From positions 2,294,001-2,358,000 of the forward strand of contig NZ_CP072036.1 of assembly GCF_018847375.1 (NCBI RefSeq): DNA of 64,000 nucleotides, read 5' to 3'. The stretch comes from Akkermansia massiliensis. GTDB lineage: Bacteria > Verrucomicrobiota > Verrucomicrobiia > Verrucomicrobiales > Akkermansiaceae. A program made the translations under genes and the position numbers. This document shows positions 26,247 through 35,186 of this stretch, in pieces. A model generated the notes under the pieces. That model made no database searches, had not been told where the DNA came from, and saw only the letters and a list, made by a program, of their open reading frames with translations. Positions within the stretch are counted from its first letter, which is position 1. Each line of letters starts with the position of its first letter.

Positions 26247-27246
26247 ACTTGTCCATGCCATGATTTCACTGATGCACCAGAGTTTGCATTTGCTGCGCCG
26301 CATGTTTGACCGCTGTTCCGGCAGGGAGGAACTGGGCCCCCCTTCCTGTGAACTGGATGCGGACGCGGCTTCCGCGATGATTGAGGACCTTCTCCGCTCC
26401 GGCCGTCCCGCCATGGTGGGACGGTTTGGCTGCACGGAAATGTCCTGCCTGCATAATTATCTGGAAATTGGGAAGGCGGGCAGGAATCCGCTGGACTACA
26501 TCACGGGCCGGAGGGACCAGTGGTGGTGGAATAAAAACATCATGAGGCAGATGAGGGAGTGGTCCGGCTTTTTCCCGGCCGCGCCGGAGTATCTGGCCCG
26601 TTTCTGCGAGCTGATGCTGCGTGACATGATGGAACTGGATATCCTGGGAAGCTGGCTTCCGTATGAACGGGAGGTGATGCCCATGATCCGGGACGTTCCC
26701 CGCGTGCGCCTGCTGAATCTGGAGCCTTACTGGTCTTCCCGGCCATGGAGCAGGGCCCTGGAGGGAAGGAAGGTGCTGGTGGTCCATCCTTTCGCGGAAA
26801 GCATCACGCTCCAATACGAACGGAACAGGGAAAGGATTTTTGAAAACCCGGAGGTTCTTCCTTCCTTTTCCCTGGAGACGCTGGCCGCCGTCCAGAGCCT
26901 GGGCGCGGGGCCGGACCGTTTTGCCGACTGGTTTGAAGCCCTGGCATGGATGGAGGGGGAGATGGACCGCCGGGATTACGATGTGTGCCTCATCGGGTGC
27001 GGGGCTTACGGCTTTCATCTGGCGGCCCATGCCAAGAGGAGGGGCAGGCAGGCCGTGCATCTCGGCGGGGCTCTTCAACTGCTGTTCGGCCTGCGGGGCA
27101 GACGCTGGGAAGACCCTGCCTACGGGGCCGATCCCGGCGCTCCCAAACATGATTATTCCCGGCTTTTCAATGACGCGTGGGCGAGGCCGGGAAGAGAGGA
27201 GACGGTAGGCCACGCCAGCCGTGTGGAGGGGGGGTGCTACTGGTGA
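26227..27246 (+). CDS. GT-D-like glycosyltransferase (DUF1792 type)
   Basis: The 339-residue protein carries signatures of the GT-D fold family. RSGRPAMVGRFGCTEM is near residue 58, and DVCLIGCGAYGFHLAAHAKRRGRQAVHLGGALQLLFGLRG spans about 256-295. In this family the Gly-Ala-Tyr-Gly segment and HLGGA-x-Q are conserved. It was first described in streptococcal adhesin glycosylation. The start at 26227 is preceded by ggaggag. The frame overlaps the previous gene by 20 bp and the next by 4 bp. Confidence 0.75.
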   Translation: MPAEVIKLVHAMISLMHQSLHLLRRMFDRCSGREELGPPSCELDADAASAMIEDLLRSGRPAMVGRFGCTEMSCLHNYLEIGKAGRNPLDYITGRRDQWWWNKNIMRQMREWSGFFPAAPEYLARFCELMLRDMMELDILGSWLPYEREVMPMIRDVPRVRLLNLEPYWSSRPWSRALEGRKVLVVHPFAESITLQYERNRERIFENPEVLPSFSLETLAAVQSLGAGPDRFADWFEALAWMEGEMDRRDYDVCLIGCGAYGFHLAAHAKRRGRQAVHLGGALQLLFGLRGRRWEDPAYGADPGAPKHDYSRLFNDAWARPGREETVGHASRVEGGCYW

Positions 27247-28583
27247 AGAACATGAACGCTCCGGAAAAAGGGATGAACGTGCTCTGGCTGTCCAATATCC
27301 TGTTTCCCGAACCGTGCCGGATGCTTGGGCTTCCGGAACCGGTTCTGGGAGGCTGGATGTACGCGGGAGCGCAGGAGCTGATGAAAGCCGCCCCGGATTT
27401 AAAGCTGGCCGCCGTCATGTTTTACCCGGGGCGCACCCTGCGCCGCCTGGACGGGGAGGCCATGACCTATTACCTGGTTCCCGCCCCTGCGGACATGGGG
27501 GTTTACAGGAAGGAACTGGAACCCTGTTTCCGGGAAATCAGGGATATATTCAGCCCGGACGTGGTCCATATCCGCGGTTCCGAATACCCGCACTCCCTGG
27601 CCTGGGTGCAGGCCTGCGGGGCGGAACGCACGGCCGTTTCCATCCAGGGGCTGTCTTCCGTCTGCGCCGGGTTCTATATGGGCGGCATTCCTGCCCGGGA
27701 ACTCGTGAAATCCGTTACCTTCCGCGATCTGCTGCGCCGCGACACGCTTTTTGCCCAGCAGCGGAAGATCAAGGCGCGCGGAAAATACGAACGGGAGCTG
27801 TTCGGCAAGGTGCGCCATGTAATAGGATGTACCGCCTGGGACCGTTCCCACGCATGGGCCATGAACCCCGCGGCGCGGTACCATGTTCTCCAGCCCACGC
27901 TCAGGGAACCCTTTTACCGTCATGAATGGGATGCCGGAGCGTGCGAAAAGCATACGATTTTTCTCAGCCAGTCCCACTACCCCCTGAAAGGATTCCACAA
28001 GGTGGTGGAGGCTCTTCCCCTGGTCCTGCGGCATTATCCTGACGCCAGGGTGAAGGTGGTCGGACCGGACATCCTGTCAGTCCCTGCGTGGCGCAGGAAC
28101 GGCTACGCCCGTTATTTGGGAAACCTGATGGAACGGCTTGGAGTCCGGGACCGCTTCCGCTGGCTGGGACGCCTGGACGCGGAGCAGATGTGCAGCCAAT
28201 TCCGGAAGGCGCATGTATTCGTTTGTCCCTCCATGATTGAAAATGAGTCCAATTCACTGGGGGAAGCCCAGATGGTGGGCACTCCCTGCATCGCGGCTTA
28301 TGCCGGGGGGATGATGGATTCCGTGTCCGACGGGGAAACGGGTTTCCTGTACCGGTTTGAAGAGACGGAAATGCTGGCCATGCTGGTGTGCCGCCTGTTC
28401 GGGGACATGGATCTGTGCAGGCGTATTTCCTTCCGCGGAAGGCAGGCCTCCCTGGCGAGCCATGACCGTTCCGCGAATGCGGAACAACTGAAACGCATCT
28501 ACGGGAGCATTGCCGGAGACGCAGGGAACGGCACGGAGGAACATGAAGGAAAGGGAAGGGAGGGGGCCGCATGCAGCAATTGA
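27243..28583 (+). CDS. GT4-family glycosyltransferase
   Basis: I choose the GTG at 27243, which overlaps the preceding stop in a GTGA and lies 8 bp after ggagggggg; the ATG at 27252 is an alternative. The roughly 446-residue protein is a GT-B enzyme. The N-domain has EPVLGGWMYAGAQELMKAAP; the C-domain has TIFLSQSHYPLKGFHKVVEALPLV, VKVVGPDI, then FRWLGRLDAEQMCSQFRKAHVFVCPSMIENESNSLGEAQMVGTPCIA, with the ESNSLGEAQ block at the E-x7-E position of GT4. Substrates are unknown. The tail runs into the next gene by 13 bp. Confidence 0.88.
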   Translation: MKNMNAPEKGMNVLWLSNILFPEPCRMLGLPEPVLGGWMYAGAQELMKAAPDLKLAAVMFYPGRTLRRLDGEAMTYYLVPAPADMGVYRKELEPCFREIRDIFSPDVVHIRGSEYPHSLAWVQACGAERTAVSIQGLSSVCAGFYMGGIPARELVKSVTFRDLLRRDTLFAQQRKIKARGKYERELFGKVRHVIGCTAWDRSHAWAMNPAARYHVLQPTLREPFYRHEWDAGACEKHTIFLSQSHYPLKGFHKVVEALPLVLRHYPDARVKVVGPDILSVPAWRRNGYARYLGNLMERLGVRDRFRWLGRLDAEQMCSQFRKAHVFVCPSMIENESNSLGEAQMVGTPCIAAYAGGMMDSVSDGETGFLYRFEETEMLAMLVCRLFGDMDLCRRISFRGRQASLASHDRSANAEQLKRIYGSIAGDAGNGTEEHEGKGREGAACSN

Positions 28584-29245
28584 TTTATCTTGCCAGGAAA
28601 GCCGTGCTCCGCTGCTGGGCCGTCTGCCTGCATCCCCTTCACAATTGGTATGCCAGGTGGCTCCTGTATGCCGGCAATGCGGTTTACGGCCCCGGCCTCT
28701 GTTCGTTCGGAATTCCGGACGTCAGGATATCCAGGGGAAACCGCCGCCGTTCCGTTCCGTGCCGCATAGGAAGGGAATTTACCATGCGGAACGGCCCCCA
28801 CGGCGTCTCCCGTTCCTCCCAGCGCTGCCTGATTTCCGTGGACCGGGACGGCGTGCTGCGCATCGGCAGCCGGGTGGGCATCAGCAATACCGTGATTATC
28901 TGCACGCGGTCGGTGACGATCGGAGACGATGTAAAGGCCGGATTCGGAGTCCACATCATGGATACGGATTTCCACGCGTTGGACCCGGAAGCCAGGCGGG
29001 GAGCGGAGGACAGGCTTCTGCGCCGGTCCGCTCCCGTCAGGATTGGGAACAACGTCTTCCTGGGTGCCGGAACCTTCATTTTGAAAGGCGTTTCCATCGG
29101 GGACAACGCCGTCGTGGGAGCACGTTCCGTGGTAACGCGTTCCATCCCTTCCAATGAGGTGTGGGCGGGAAATCCGGCGCGCCGCATCCGCCGGGCGGAG
29201 GAGGGGAAAGCTTCTCCGGTGATGGAAAGGAGCGCGCATGCGTAA
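28571..29245 (+). CDS. Hexapeptide-repeat acyltransferase
   Basis: The 224-residue protein has an N-terminal hydrophobic-basic stretch. Left-handed beta-helix repeats follow (LRIGSRVGISNTVIICTRSVTIGDDVKAGFGVHIMDTDFHALDP, then IGNNVFLGAGTFILKGVSIGDNAVVGARSVVTRSIPSNEVWAGNPA). The MDTDFH segment supplies the catalytic His. It probably O-acetylates a sugar of the repeat unit. gggaggggg lies ahead of the ATG. It overlaps both neighbouring genes. Confidence 0.88.
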   Translation: MQQLIYLARKAVLRCWAVCLHPLHNWYARWLLYAGNAVYGPGLCSFGIPDVRISRGNRRRSVPCRIGREFTMRNGPHGVSRSSQRCLISVDRDGVLRIGSRVGISNTVIICTRSVTIGDDVKAGFGVHIMDTDFHALDPEARRGAEDRLLRRSAPVRIGNNVFLGAGTFILKGVSIGDNAVVGARSVVTRSIPSNEVWAGNPARRIRRAEEGKASPVMERSAHA

Positions 29246-30566
29246 TACGGCCCTTTCATGTCAGGCGAATGAAAGGCCGCCCCTTGATGGGAAATCCCGC
29301 CTTCCTTCAAGCATCCGGGTCGTGCTCCCCTTCATCATCCTGGTGAAGGCCATGATCATGTTGTCCATGTACTCGTCCGCCGCCGTCCTTCACCCGATTT
29401 GTACGGAACAGGCCATTTCCCTTTCCTCCGTCCTCCTGCTGGCGGTGTCCTTCGTCATCATGCGGAAGTATTTCAGGAGGGAGGACGCCCCGGTCTATCC
29501 CCTCTTTTCCATTTATTTCCTGTGGGTATTCATTTGCTGCCTGCGGGGCGTCTTCGCCGTGGACGGCTACTGGTCCGCGCGGGCCCTGGTGACGAATGCC
29601 CCCACGCTTTTCATTCCCGTGCTGGTTTACGTGTTCAGCCTGCCGGAGGTGACGCGGCAGGTCCTGTCCGTCTGGTTCAAGGTGTTCATCCCCGTTTTTT
29701 TCCTGTTCATGTTCACCCTCAATCCGGACTTTTACGCCTCCCTGCTGAATCCCCTGCTGATGCTGGTGCCGTGGCTGCCCCTGCTGCCCCGGAAATGGAA
29801 GCTGGTGGTGCTGGTCATGGCATGCCTGATGGTGTGCGTCAGCATGGGAGCCAGGAGCCAGATTCTAAAGGCGCTGGTGGCTTTGTCTCTGCTGGCCGTC
29901 TATTGCGGCAGGGATTTGCTCAAGGACTGCTTTTACAGGATGATGCGGCACGCCCTGTTTTTAATTCCCTCCCTCTTTCTCGCCCTCGGGCTGGGCGGCG
30001 TCTTCAATGTCCTGGACATCGGCTCCTACGCCGGAGCGCCGGGAAGTTCCGTGGAGGACGACCTGCTGGCGGATTCCCGCAGCATCGTCTTTGAAGAGGT
30101 GGCCTCTTCCTCCCTGAAGGACGGCTGCATTTTGCTGGGGCGCACCCCGGCGCAGGGGTATGAAACCAGTTTCCAGATGTCCCAGGATGAGCGCCAGTCC
30201 TACCGTGACCAGAAGCGCCGCGCCTGGTGCGAACCCGTTCTCCTCAATATTTTCGCCTGGACGGGGGTGGTTGGGCTCTTCCTTTACACGGGATTTTACT
30301 GGCAGGCCTCCTATCTGGCCATTTACCGCTCCAACAACCGCTGGATGAAATTGCTGGGAGTGTTCGTGGCCTTCCGCTGGCTCTGGGGATGGCTGGAGGA
30401 TACCAACTTCAATCTGGATATCATGAACATCTCCCTGTGGATGATGATCGCCATGTGCTATTCCAGCCGTTTCCGGGCCATGACGGACGGCGAGCTTCAT
30501 GAATGGGTGGAAAGCATCTTCCGCCGCCGTTCCTCCAACCCTCTCCCTTCCGTACGCATTCCATGA
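29238..30566 (+). CDS. Wzy-like O-antigen/EPS polymerase
   Basis: The 442-residue membrane protein has about 11 hydrophobic segments and a large periplasmic loop between about 255 and 330 with DDLLADSRSIVFEEVASSS and RRAWCEPVLLN. These features, not sequence identity, point to the Wzy/O-antigen ligase superfamily, which joins repeat units on undecaprenyl diphosphate. Wzy proteins are poorly conserved. It is the only such membrane protein in the locus, which supports the call. Confidence 0.75.
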   Translation: MRNTALSCQANERPPLDGKSRLPSSIRVVLPFIILVKAMIMLSMYSSAAVLHPICTEQAISLSSVLLLAVSFVIMRKYFRREDAPVYPLFSIYFLWVFICCLRGVFAVDGYWSARALVTNAPTLFIPVLVYVFSLPEVTRQVLSVWFKVFIPVFFLFMFTLNPDFYASLLNPLLMLVPWLPLLPRKWKLVVLVMACLMVCVSMGARSQILKALVALSLLAVYCGRDLLKDCFYRMMRHALFLIPSLFLALGLGGVFNVLDIGSYAGAPGSSVEDDLLADSRSIVFEEVASSSLKDGCILLGRTPAQGYETSFQMSQDERQSYRDQKRRAWCEPVLLNIFAWTGVVGLFLYTGFYWQASYLAIYRSNNRWMKLLGVFVAFRWLWGWLEDTNFNLDIMNISLWMMIAMCYSSRFRAMTDGELHEWVESIFRRRSSNPLPSVRIP

Positions 30567-31411
30567 AAACTGACGATACCTCCGGAAAAAAACTTGCGGT
30601 CCTGATGACGTGCCACAACCGCAGGGAAAAAACGCTCCGCTCCCTTGCCTCCCTGTTCTCCGCACTGCCGGAAGCGGGGCTGGACGTCTCCGTGCATTTG
30701 GTGGATGACGGTTCCACAGACGGCACCGGAGACGCCGTGCGGCAGGCTTATCCCTCCGTTTCCGTCATCACGGGGGACGGAACCCTGTTCTGGAACCGGG
30801 GAATGAGGACGGCATGGGAGGACGCCCTGAAGAAGGATGCGGATTTCTACCTGTGGCTGAATGATGATACCATGCTTCATCCGTTTGCCGTAAGCCATCT
30901 ATTGGAAGCCTGCCGCCAGATGGAACACGCCGCCGTCATCTGCGGCTCCACCTGCCATCCCGGCACGGATGAGTGGACTTATGGAGGCACGGCGGGCGGG
31001 AAGCCCGTTATTCCGGATGGAACCCTGAGGGAGTGCGAATTATGCCACGGGAACATTCTGTGGGTGCCGCGGCGGGTGGTGGAGCGCATCGGCATTCTGG
31101 ACGGGTTCTACCTGCACGCGCTGGGGGATTACGATTATTCCCGTACGGCACGCGAACGCGGAATAAAGCTGCGGGTGGCTCCCGCCTGCCTGGGAACCTG
31201 CGAACGGCATGACAAGGCCGTTGCCTGGACGGACCGGAAGGTGCCCCTGGCAGGCAGGCTCCGCAATTTGTATTCCCCGCTGGGGAATGCCCAGCCCAGG
31301 TATTACTTCCACTACGTCCGCAGGCACGACGGCCTGCTGGCCGCGTGCAAGGCCATGATCTGCATGCATGTAAGAGTTTTTCTCCCCTTCTTATGGACAG
31401 CAACGAAATAG
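30563..31411 (+). CDS. GT2-family glycosyltransferase
   Basis: The start ATG at 30563 overlaps the preceding stop as ATGA; the 282-residue protein is a GT-A inverting enzyme. It has AVLMTCHNRREKTLRSLASL, VHLVDDGSTDGTGDAV (about 49-64) and the metal-binding WLNDDTML (about 96). ALGDYDYSRTARERG near 185 would be the acceptor/catalytic segment. It resembles rhamnosyl/galactosyl transferases of GT2. Its 3' end overlaps the next gene. Confidence 0.9.
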   Translation: MKTDDTSGKKLAVLMTCHNRREKTLRSLASLFSALPEAGLDVSVHLVDDGSTDGTGDAVRQAYPSVSVITGDGTLFWNRGMRTAWEDALKKDADFYLWLNDDTMLHPFAVSHLLEACRQMEHAAVICGSTCHPGTDEWTYGGTAGGKPVIPDGTLRECELCHGNILWVPRRVVERIGILDGFYLHALGDYDYSRTARERGIKLRVAPACLGTCERHDKAVAWTDRKVPLAGRLRNLYSPLGNAQPRYYFHYVRRHDGLLAACKAMICMHVRVFLPFLWTATK

Positions 31412-32253
31412 ACTGGGTTTTCCAGACGGATGACGAAGAGGTGCTGGAGACGTACAGGACCCGCGATAATTATCTCATGGAGCGTTCTCCGGAAGGGGAT
31501 GATTCGCGGTGCGCCGTTTATTTCAGCAGCAACGACCTGTACTTTCCCAACAACCGCGTCCGGTTCCATGAACGGGTCACCCTGCGGAATACGTTTGAAT
31601 GGTTCGGAACCAGGGTTCCGGGCTGCGGCAGGCACATCTTCATCCGCGACGTTTTCAAGCAATGGTACCTGGGCGGCATCAACATCCGCCTGAACTCTCC
31701 GGAAAAGGTGCTGAAGTGGCTTGAAAACGAAACGAAAGGCTGCCGGGCAACGATGGTGGGCAGTTCCTCGGGAGGCTATGCCGCCGTTCTCTTCGGCTCC
31801 CTGCTGCATGCGGAACGCGTTTTCTCCTTCAACGGCTATTTTGACCTTGCGCCGGAAACGGAAATGGAAGATGCCGCCAGAATCAATCCCCTGCTGGTAC
31901 GGTACGGGAACGACCCGGAACGGGCGCCTTTTTACCGCCTGGCCCCCTTTCTGCATGCGGGGACCCCCGTTTATTATTTCCATTCCCTGTTTTCTCCCAT
32001 TGACCGCCGGCAAAGGGAGCTTCTGGGCGGCTGCCGGGGGGTGCACGTCATTCCCTTCCGTTCCCGCCGCCACGGAATCCCCTTCCTCAAATGCTGTTTA
32101 AGCCGCCTTTTCCAATATTCCGATGAAGAACTGCTGGAGCTGTGCGGCACAGTTCAACACCCCTTGCGGTTTTCCCTCCGGTGTGCGGGCGTCCGGGAGA
32201 CGGCCTCCGGGTTCTTCAGGCAAGCGCGGCAATATTACAGGAAAAGGCACTGA
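31393..32253 (+). CDS. Alpha/beta-hydrolase-fold protein in polysaccharide locus (possible O-acyltransferase or esterase)
   Basis: Starting at ATG 31393, the 286-residue protein has a nucleophile elbow, MVGSSSGGYAAVLFG (Ser of G-S-S-S-G-G, about 120), then a long domain rich in Phe and Tyr. A likely catalytic His lies in RRHGIPFLKCC near 234. Similar Ser-elbow proteins in capsule loci are sialic-acid or polysaccharide O-acetyltransferases. Its place among glycosyltransferases and two hexapeptide acyltransferases supports a tailoring role. Family and substrate are inferred. Confidence 0.65.
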   Translation: MDSNEIDWVFQTDDEEVLETYRTRDNYLMERSPEGDDSRCAVYFSSNDLYFPNNRVRFHERVTLRNTFEWFGTRVPGCGRHIFIRDVFKQWYLGGINIRLNSPEKVLKWLENETKGCRATMVGSSSGGYAAVLFGSLLHAERVFSFNGYFDLAPETEMEDAARINPLLVRYGNDPERAPFYRLAPFLHAGTPVYYFHSLFSPIDRRQRELLGGCRGVHVIPFRSRRHGIPFLKCCLSRLFQYSDEELLELCGTVQHPLRFSLRCAGVRETASGFFRQARQYYRKRH

Positions 32254-32256
32254 ACC

Positions 32257-33366
32257 ATGAACGGCAACAAACGGAAACTGATGGTCTTTCATCAATACCT
32301 GGCGCCTTACCGCATTGATTTTTTCAATGCGCTGGCCCGTCTTGGAGAGATGGAGGCGTTTTTTGAATATGAAAATTCTCCGGACCACCACTACAACAGG
32401 CGGGAAATGGAAGCCCGCTGCGCTTTCCGCCCCCAATACCTGAACCATGTTCGCGTGGCCGGGCGGCGCGTTCCCTCCGGCCTTGCGCGCATTCTGCGGC
32501 AGGGACGGCCCGATCTGGTGATCGTTCCGGAGTTTTCCATTCTGGCTCTGGAGGTATGCCTGCTGCGCGCGGTCTGCCGCTGGAAATTCAAAATCGTCAG
32601 CATTTGCGACGACAGCATGGACATGATCCGCGGAAATGAATTGTCCCGCATGCATGCGCTGGCGCGGAAGGCGGCGATGCCGATGATGGACGATGTGATT
32701 CTCCCGGACATGGAGGCATGCTGCTGGTACCGGGAACATTATGGAAAGGGCGTCTTTTTTCCGATTGTCAGGGATGAACGGGCATTCCGGGAACAATGCC
32801 GGGAAGCGCTTTCCATGAGCCATTCCATGCAGCGGGAATACGGCCTGCGCGGAAAACGGGTGGTCCTGTATGTGGGGCGCCTGGCCCCGGAGAAGAATCT
32901 GGAATGCCTGGTCAGGGCGGCTGCGGCCCTTCCGGAGGACGCCGTTCTGGTAATAGCGGGGTCGGGAAGCCTGGGACCGGAATTGCAGGATTTGGCCGTC
33001 CGGCTGGAGGTCAGCGCCATTTTTACCGGCTGGCTGGAAGGCGAGCGCCTGGCGGCCTGGTACAATCTGGCCGACGTTTTTGTTCTGCCCAGCCTGGTGG
33101 AACCGTTTGGGGCGGTTGTCAATGATGCGCTGGCCGCCGGGTGCTTCTGCCTGGTTTCCGGGCGCTGCGGCTCCGCCTGCCTGGTCCGCCGGGGCTGGAA
33201 CGGGGAATTGTTTGATCCGGAAGATGAAAGGGGGCTGGCCTCTCTTCTCCGGGAAACCTGCCTGGACCGCAGCGGCAGTCCTTCCTCTCCGCGCCTGAAA
33301 GAATGCCTGATGCCTGCCGGATTCCGGGAATACGTCAACCATCTCATGGAACATATTGTACGATGA
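32257..33366 (+). CDS. GT4-family glycosyltransferase
   Basis: The 369-residue GT-B protein has the N-terminal [16 protein letters not shown] and the C-domain with [24 protein letters not shown] (about 207-230). [16 protein letters not shown] and [25 protein letters not shown] (the E-P-F-G-x-x-V block) follow near 273-297. It uses a nucleotide sugar and retains configuration, as is usual in GT4. The end overlaps the next gene as ATGA. Acceptor and sugar are unknown. Confidence 0.9.
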   Translation: MNGNKRKLMVFHQYLAPYRIDFFNALARLGEMEAFFEYENSPDHHYNRREMEARCAFRPQYLNHVRVAGRRVPSGLARILRQGRPDLVIVPEFSILALEVCLLRAVCRWKFKIVSICDDSMDMIRGNELSRMHALARKAAMPMMDDVILPDMEACCWYREHYGKGVFFPIVRDERAFREQCREALSMSHSMQREYGLRGKRVVLYVGRLAPEKNLECLVRAAAALPEDAVLVIAGSGSLGPELQDLAVRLEVSAIFTGWLEGERLAAWYNLADVFVLPSLVEPFGAVVNDALAAGCFCLVSGRCGSACLVRRGWNGELFDPEDERGLASLLRETCLDRSGSPSSPRLKECLMPAGFREYVNHLMEHIVR

Positions 33367-33932
33367 ATGCTTCCGCCAATGCCGCCCCGGGCAGGTCCCG
33401 GCCAATCCTGTTCCTGCGTTCCCTGGCTAACGGAATGCGCAGTTTCATACGGTTCCGCCTGCTTCAACGCTGGGTCACCGTGGAGGGAATGACCAGGATA
33501 GGAAGGCATGTGCATCTGAATTCCCCTCACAAACGGATCATTTTCGGGAACAGGGTGCAATTGGGGCCGCACTGCCATGTTTCCTGCGATATACGCTTTG
33601 GAAACAGCGTGTTGTGCGCCGCCCGCGTTTCATTCATCGGAAAAAGGGACCATTCCTTTAACAGGCCCGGTTGCGCCATCTGGGATTCTCCCCGGAACTG
33701 GGAGGACGGCATGACGGTCATCGGCAGCGACGTGTGGATTGGCCATGGAGCCGTCATTCTGGGCGGCGTTTGCGTGGGAGACGGGGCCATTGTAGCGGCA
33801 GGCGCCGTCGTGACCGGAGACGTGCCGCCCATGACCGTGGTGGGCGGCAATCCGGCCAGGGTCATCCGCCGCCGCTTTGCCGCCCCGGAGGAGGAGGAAA
33901 GGCACCGGAGCTACCTTGATTCCATCAAATAG
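33363..33932 (+). CDS. Hexapeptide-repeat acyltransferase (putative O-acetyltransferase)
   Basis: The 189-residue protein from the ATG at 33363 is a trimeric left-handed beta-helix acetyltransferase. After a basic N-terminus come [34 protein letters not shown] and [46 protein letters not shown]. The His in KRDHSFN is a candidate catalytic base. Its neighbour at 28571 is another copy of the class but is not closely similar. Likely it acetylates a sugar of the repeat unit or its nucleotide precursor. Confidence 0.87.
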   Translation: MNASANAAPGRSRPILFLRSLANGMRSFIRFRLLQRWVTVEGMTRIGRHVHLNSPHKRIIFGNRVQLGPHCHVSCDIRFGNSVLCAARVSFIGKRDHSFNRPGCAIWDSPRNWEDGMTVIGSDVWIGHGAVILGGVCVGDGAIVAAGAVVTGDVPPMTVVGGNPARVIRRRFAAPEEEERHRSYLDSIK

Positions 33933-33939
33933 ACAAACC

Positions 33940-35184
33940 ATGATGCAAATCCTGATTAACGCTTATGCCGTCAACCCGGACTGGGGCAGCGAACCCGGCA
34001 TGGGGTGGAACTGGGTCATCCACCTGGCCATGCACTGCAAGGTGCATGTGATTACGGAAGGGGAATGGAGGGAGAACATAGAACGGGAGCTCGCCCGCCT
34101 CCCCCAGGGCACCAACATCGTGTTCCATTATCTTCCCGTGCCGGAAAAGGTTCGCCGGATGTGCTGGAACCAGGGAGACTGGCGTTTTTACTACCATTAC
34201 AGGAAATGGCAAAAGAGGGCTCTCTGCCTGGCGCGTCAAATCATGAAGGATAACCGTATTGATCTGATCCACCAGCTGAACATGATTGGGTTCAGGGAAC
34301 CGGGCCTGCTTTGGAAAATCAAGGGTGTGCCCTATGTGTGGGGACCGGTGGGAGGCATGGAAAACGTGCCTGCCGCCTATGCACGCTGTGCGGGATGGAG
34401 GCAGTGCCTGTTCGTGCGGGTGAAAAATGCCCTTAATTCCTTCCAGTCAAGATGGCAGCCCCATGTACGGCGGGCGGTCGCCAGGTCCTCCGTCCTTGTT
34501 GCCGCGGTGGAAGGCGTGAAAAACAGAATGGAAGAAGTTTATGGGAAACAGGCCGTGGTGATTAATGAAACCGGTTGCAGGCCCAATCTCTCCGGGGGGC
34601 GCCTGCTGGATAAAAAGGAAGAATTCAGCCTTTTGTGGGTGGGCAAGGCGGATTTCCGGAAACAGCTTCATCTGGCTGTTTCCACGCTTGCCCTGTTGAA
34701 GGACTGTGAGGGATTGCGTCTCCATATATGTGGCGTGAAATCTTCCGAAGAGGGGGGGCGGTTTATAAAACAGGCTGAAAATCTGGGAGTTTCTCATATG
34801 TGCATATGGCATGGAATTGTGCCCAATGCGGAAATTCTGTCCATGATGCGGCAGAGCGATCTCTTTTTCTTTACCAGCATTATGGAGGCGACCTCTACCG
34901 TGATCGCGGAATCCTTGATGGCCCGGCTGCCTGTGCTGTGTTTTGACACATGCGGAATGAGCACCGTTATTGATGATTCCGTCGGGTGCAAAATTCCTTT
35001 GTCAAATCCTGGACGGTCCGCCCGGGACTTTGCGGAACGCATCCGCTTCTTTTTCCATCACAGGCAGGTCCTGCGGGAGATGGATGGAGCTTTTCTCGCC
35101 AGGCAGGGGGAGCTGGACTGGAACCGCAAGGCGGAAAGGATGGCCGGCATTTACCGCGAAGTTTTGAAGGCCCACCAACATTGA
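33940..35184 (+). CDS. GT4-family glycosyltransferase
   Basis: The 414-residue protein from the ATG at 33940 starts with ILINAYAVNPDWGSEPGMGWNWVIHLA, a GT-B N-domain start found in capsule loci. The middle has WKIKGVPYVWGPVGGMENVP. The C-domain has LLWVGKADFRKQLHLAVSTLALL and SDLFFFTSIMEATSTVIAESLMARLPVLCFDTCGM, where the E-x-x-x-x-x-x-x-E pair of GT4 lies. Sugar specificity is unknown. It follows the acetyltransferase with a 7 bp gap. Confidence 0.88.
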   Translation: MMQILINAYAVNPDWGSEPGMGWNWVIHLAMHCKVHVITEGEWRENIERELARLPQGTNIVFHYLPVPEKVRRMCWNQGDWRFYYHYRKWQKRALCLARQIMKDNRIDLIHQLNMIGFREPGLLWKIKGVPYVWGPVGGMENVPAAYARCAGWRQCLFVRVKNALNSFQSRWQPHVRRAVARSSVLVAAVEGVKNRMEEVYGKQAVVINETGCRPNLSGGRLLDKKEEFSLLWVGKADFRKQLHLAVSTLALLKDCEGLRLHICGVKSSEEGGRFIKQAENLGVSHMCIWHGIVPNAEILSMMRQSDLFFFTSIMEATSTVIAESLMARLPVLCFDTCGMSTVIDDSVGCKIPLSNPGRSARDFAERIRFFFHHRQVLREMDGAFLARQGELDWNRKAERMAGIYREVLKAHQH

Positions 35185-35186
35185 CC

